NCBI GenBank assembly: GCA_030740295.1
Contig: JASLXP010000299.1
Location: 1-15,110, forward strand
From: Planctomycetota bacterium
GTDB lineage: Bacteria > Planctomycetota > PUPC01 > JACPCR01
Direction: 5' to 3'
Length of the DNA: 15,110 nucleotides
Below, piece after piece: positions 13,809 to 15,110 of the stretch. Made by a program: the position numbers and the translations under genes. Position 1 is the stretch's first letter. Each line of letters opens with the position of its first letter. Below the pieces are notes generated by a model that saw only the letters and a list, made by a program, of their open reading frames with translations, did not search any database and was not told where the DNA came from.

Positions 13809-15110
13809 ATGATAAACGCTGTCCTTTGTGTGCTTTTCTTGAGTATCTCAGGTGCCGACGATGCCCCTGATTTCAATCGCGACATCCGGCCCGTCCTGTC
13901 TGACAGGTGCTTCCGATGCCATGGACCGGATGCGAATGCGCGAAAGGCGAAGCTGCGCCTCGATGTGCGCGGGGACGCGACCAGAACGCGCGGCAAGGTG
14001 ACACCAATCAAGCCGGGCAAAGCAGAAGCCAGCGAAGTCGTTCGGCGCATTCTTACCAACGACCCGGACGACCTCATGCCGCCGCCGGAATCCAAGCTGC
14101 GACTCTCCGCCAGTGAGAAAGCGCTTATCAAGAGGTGGATTAACTCAGGAGCGAATTTCGATGAGCACTGGGCCTATCAGAAAATTCAGAGACCGGACGT
14201 ACCGAAGGTGAAGAATACCGCGCGAGTCCGAACGCCCGTCGATGCATTCATCCTTGCGCGCCTGGAGAGAGAGGGGATGACGATGTCAGCGGATGCCTCC
14301 AAAGAGAAACTGATTCGCCGGGTCGCGTTTGATATCACCGGATTGCCCCCAACGCTCAAGGAGATCGATGACTTCCTCGCCGATGGCTCTCCCAGAGCTT
14401 CTGATAAAGTAGTGGATGAATACCTTCGCCGTGAGGGCTACGGTGAACGTATGACGAGCGAATGGCTGGACGTGGCGAGGTATTCGGACACCTACGGGTA
14501 TCAGGTGGACCGGGGACGCCACGTATGGCCCTGGCGCAATTGGGTCATCAAGGCCTTCAATGCAAACATGCCATACGACCAATTCGTGACAGAACAACTG
14601 GCTGGTGATCTGCTGCCGAATGCGACGGACGATCAGATCCTGGCAACGACGTTCAATCGCCTGCATCCGCAGAAGGTCGAAGGTGGCAGCACGCCGGAGG
14701 AGTTCCGAATCGAATACGTGGCCGACCGCACGCAGACATTCGCCACGGCATTCCTCGGCCTCACGCTCGAATGCACACGGTGTCACGAACACAAATACGA
14801 TCCGTTCACGCAGAAGGAGTACTACCAGCTCTCGGCGTTCTTCGACAACATCGATGAGGCGGGGCTTTATTCATACTTCACACCATCCGTTCCGACACCG
14901 ACGCTGCTTCTGGCAAATGATGCGCAGAAAAAACTGATGGCAGAAGTGGCAACACGAATAGCGGAGGAAGAAAAGAAGCTGGCGGCGTTGGTGAAGGACC
15001 GGAGGAAAGCGTTCGAAGATTGGCGGACGGGTGCAAAGAAAAAGGCAGAGCCCGATGAGTCGAACGAGGATTTGGAGGGCCTCGAAACTGATAGAAAAGA
15101 AGATGAAACG
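13809..15110 (+). CDS. PSCyt1/DUF1549 planctomycete-type cytochrome c protein (3' truncated by window)
   Basis: The frame runs from ATG 13809 to the window's last base (434 codons, no stop), so the C terminus, expected to hold DUF1553, is missing. Residues 1-16 ([15 protein letters not shown]) form a short signal peptide without the usual basic residue. Residues 20-115 are a PSCyt1 domain with heme motif CFRCH (C34, C37, H38), RKAKLRLD, the segment [17 protein letters not shown] and [11 protein letters not shown]. Residues 140-380 are DUF1549: [54 protein letters not shown] and a second [12 protein letters not shown]. These proteins abound in PVC bacteria, often next to sulfatase or DUF1501 genes, and are thought to be secreted; their reaction is not established. 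A helical, Lys/Glu-rich stretch begins near residue 377. No ribosome binding site is visible. Confidence 0.92.
   Translation, partial: MINAVLCVLFLSISGADDAPDFNRDIRPVLSDRCFRCHGPDANARKAKLRLDVRGDATRTRGKVTPIKPGKAEASEVVRRILTNDPDDLMPPPESKLRLSASEKALIKRWINSGANFDEHWAYQKIQRPDVPKVKNTARVRTPVDAFILARLEREGMTMSADASKEKLIRRVAFDITGLPPTLKEIDDFLADGSPRASDKVVDEYLRREGYGERMTSEWLDVARYSDTYGYQVDRGRHVWPWRNWVIKAFNANMPYDQFVTEQLAGDLLPNATDDQILATTFNRLHPQKVEGGSTPEEFRIEYVADRTQTFATAFLGLTLECTRCHEHKYDPFTQKEYYQLSAFFDNIDEAGLYSYFTPSVPTPTLLLANDAQKKLMAEVATRIAEEEKKLAALVKDRRKAFEDWRTGAKKKAEPDESNEDLEGLETDRKEDET

Overview
The window looks like a chromosomal segment from a PVC-group bacterium, a planctomycete or close relative such as Verrucomicrobiota or Lentisphaerota. 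The main evidence is the truncated gene at the right edge, which encodes a planctomycete-type cytochrome c (PSCyt1) plus DUF1549 protein. Support comes from a large membrane-anchored Ser/Thr kinase ending in a formylglycine-generating-enzyme (FGE/SUMF1)-like domain, a sulfatase, and two polysaccharide-degradation-type proteins. Genes are moderately GC-rich and mostly lack clear Shine-Dalgarno sites, which is common in this group. The species cannot be named from the sequence.

Left block (1-1357, + strand): the C-terminal part of MsrA, a CDGSH-type iron-sulfur protein in which one expected cysteine ligand is arginine, and, directly abutting it, a protein that joins an L7/L12 C-terminal-like domain to a dual-specificity phosphatase. 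The tight spacing suggests one transcript. Facing it (1388-4120, - strand) is a secreted heparinase II/III-type polysaccharide lyase with a lectin-like N-terminal domain and a proline linker.

Middle block (about 4395-6810): three small + strand genes separated by long non-coding gaps: a DinB-fold protein, a DEDDh exonuclease and an unrecognised 131-residue protein. They sit inside two nested pairs of diverged direct repeats (60 nt at 49/60 identity; 58 nt at 46/58 identity) and next to a perfect 26-nt-arm inverted repeat. The arrangement looks like an accessory islet. Integron-cassette-like boundaries are possible but weakly supported.

Right block: a GH127/DUF1680-like glycosidase whose only plausible starts lie in or just after one repeat copy, then a sulfatase without a signal peptide. 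Together with the heparinase-like lyase this fits breakdown of sulfated or uronic-acid-containing glycans. Convergent to the sulfatase is the 1097-residue kinase. The gap between the kinase and the divergent PSCyt1/DUF1549 gene carries a 28-nt near-perfect palindrome preceded by a degenerate copy, a good candidate operator.

The observations most worth following are the L7/L12-phosphatase fusion, the cysteine-to-arginine CDGSH protein, the repeat-bounded islet and the palindromic intergenic element. No complete new system can be demonstrated from the sequence alone.
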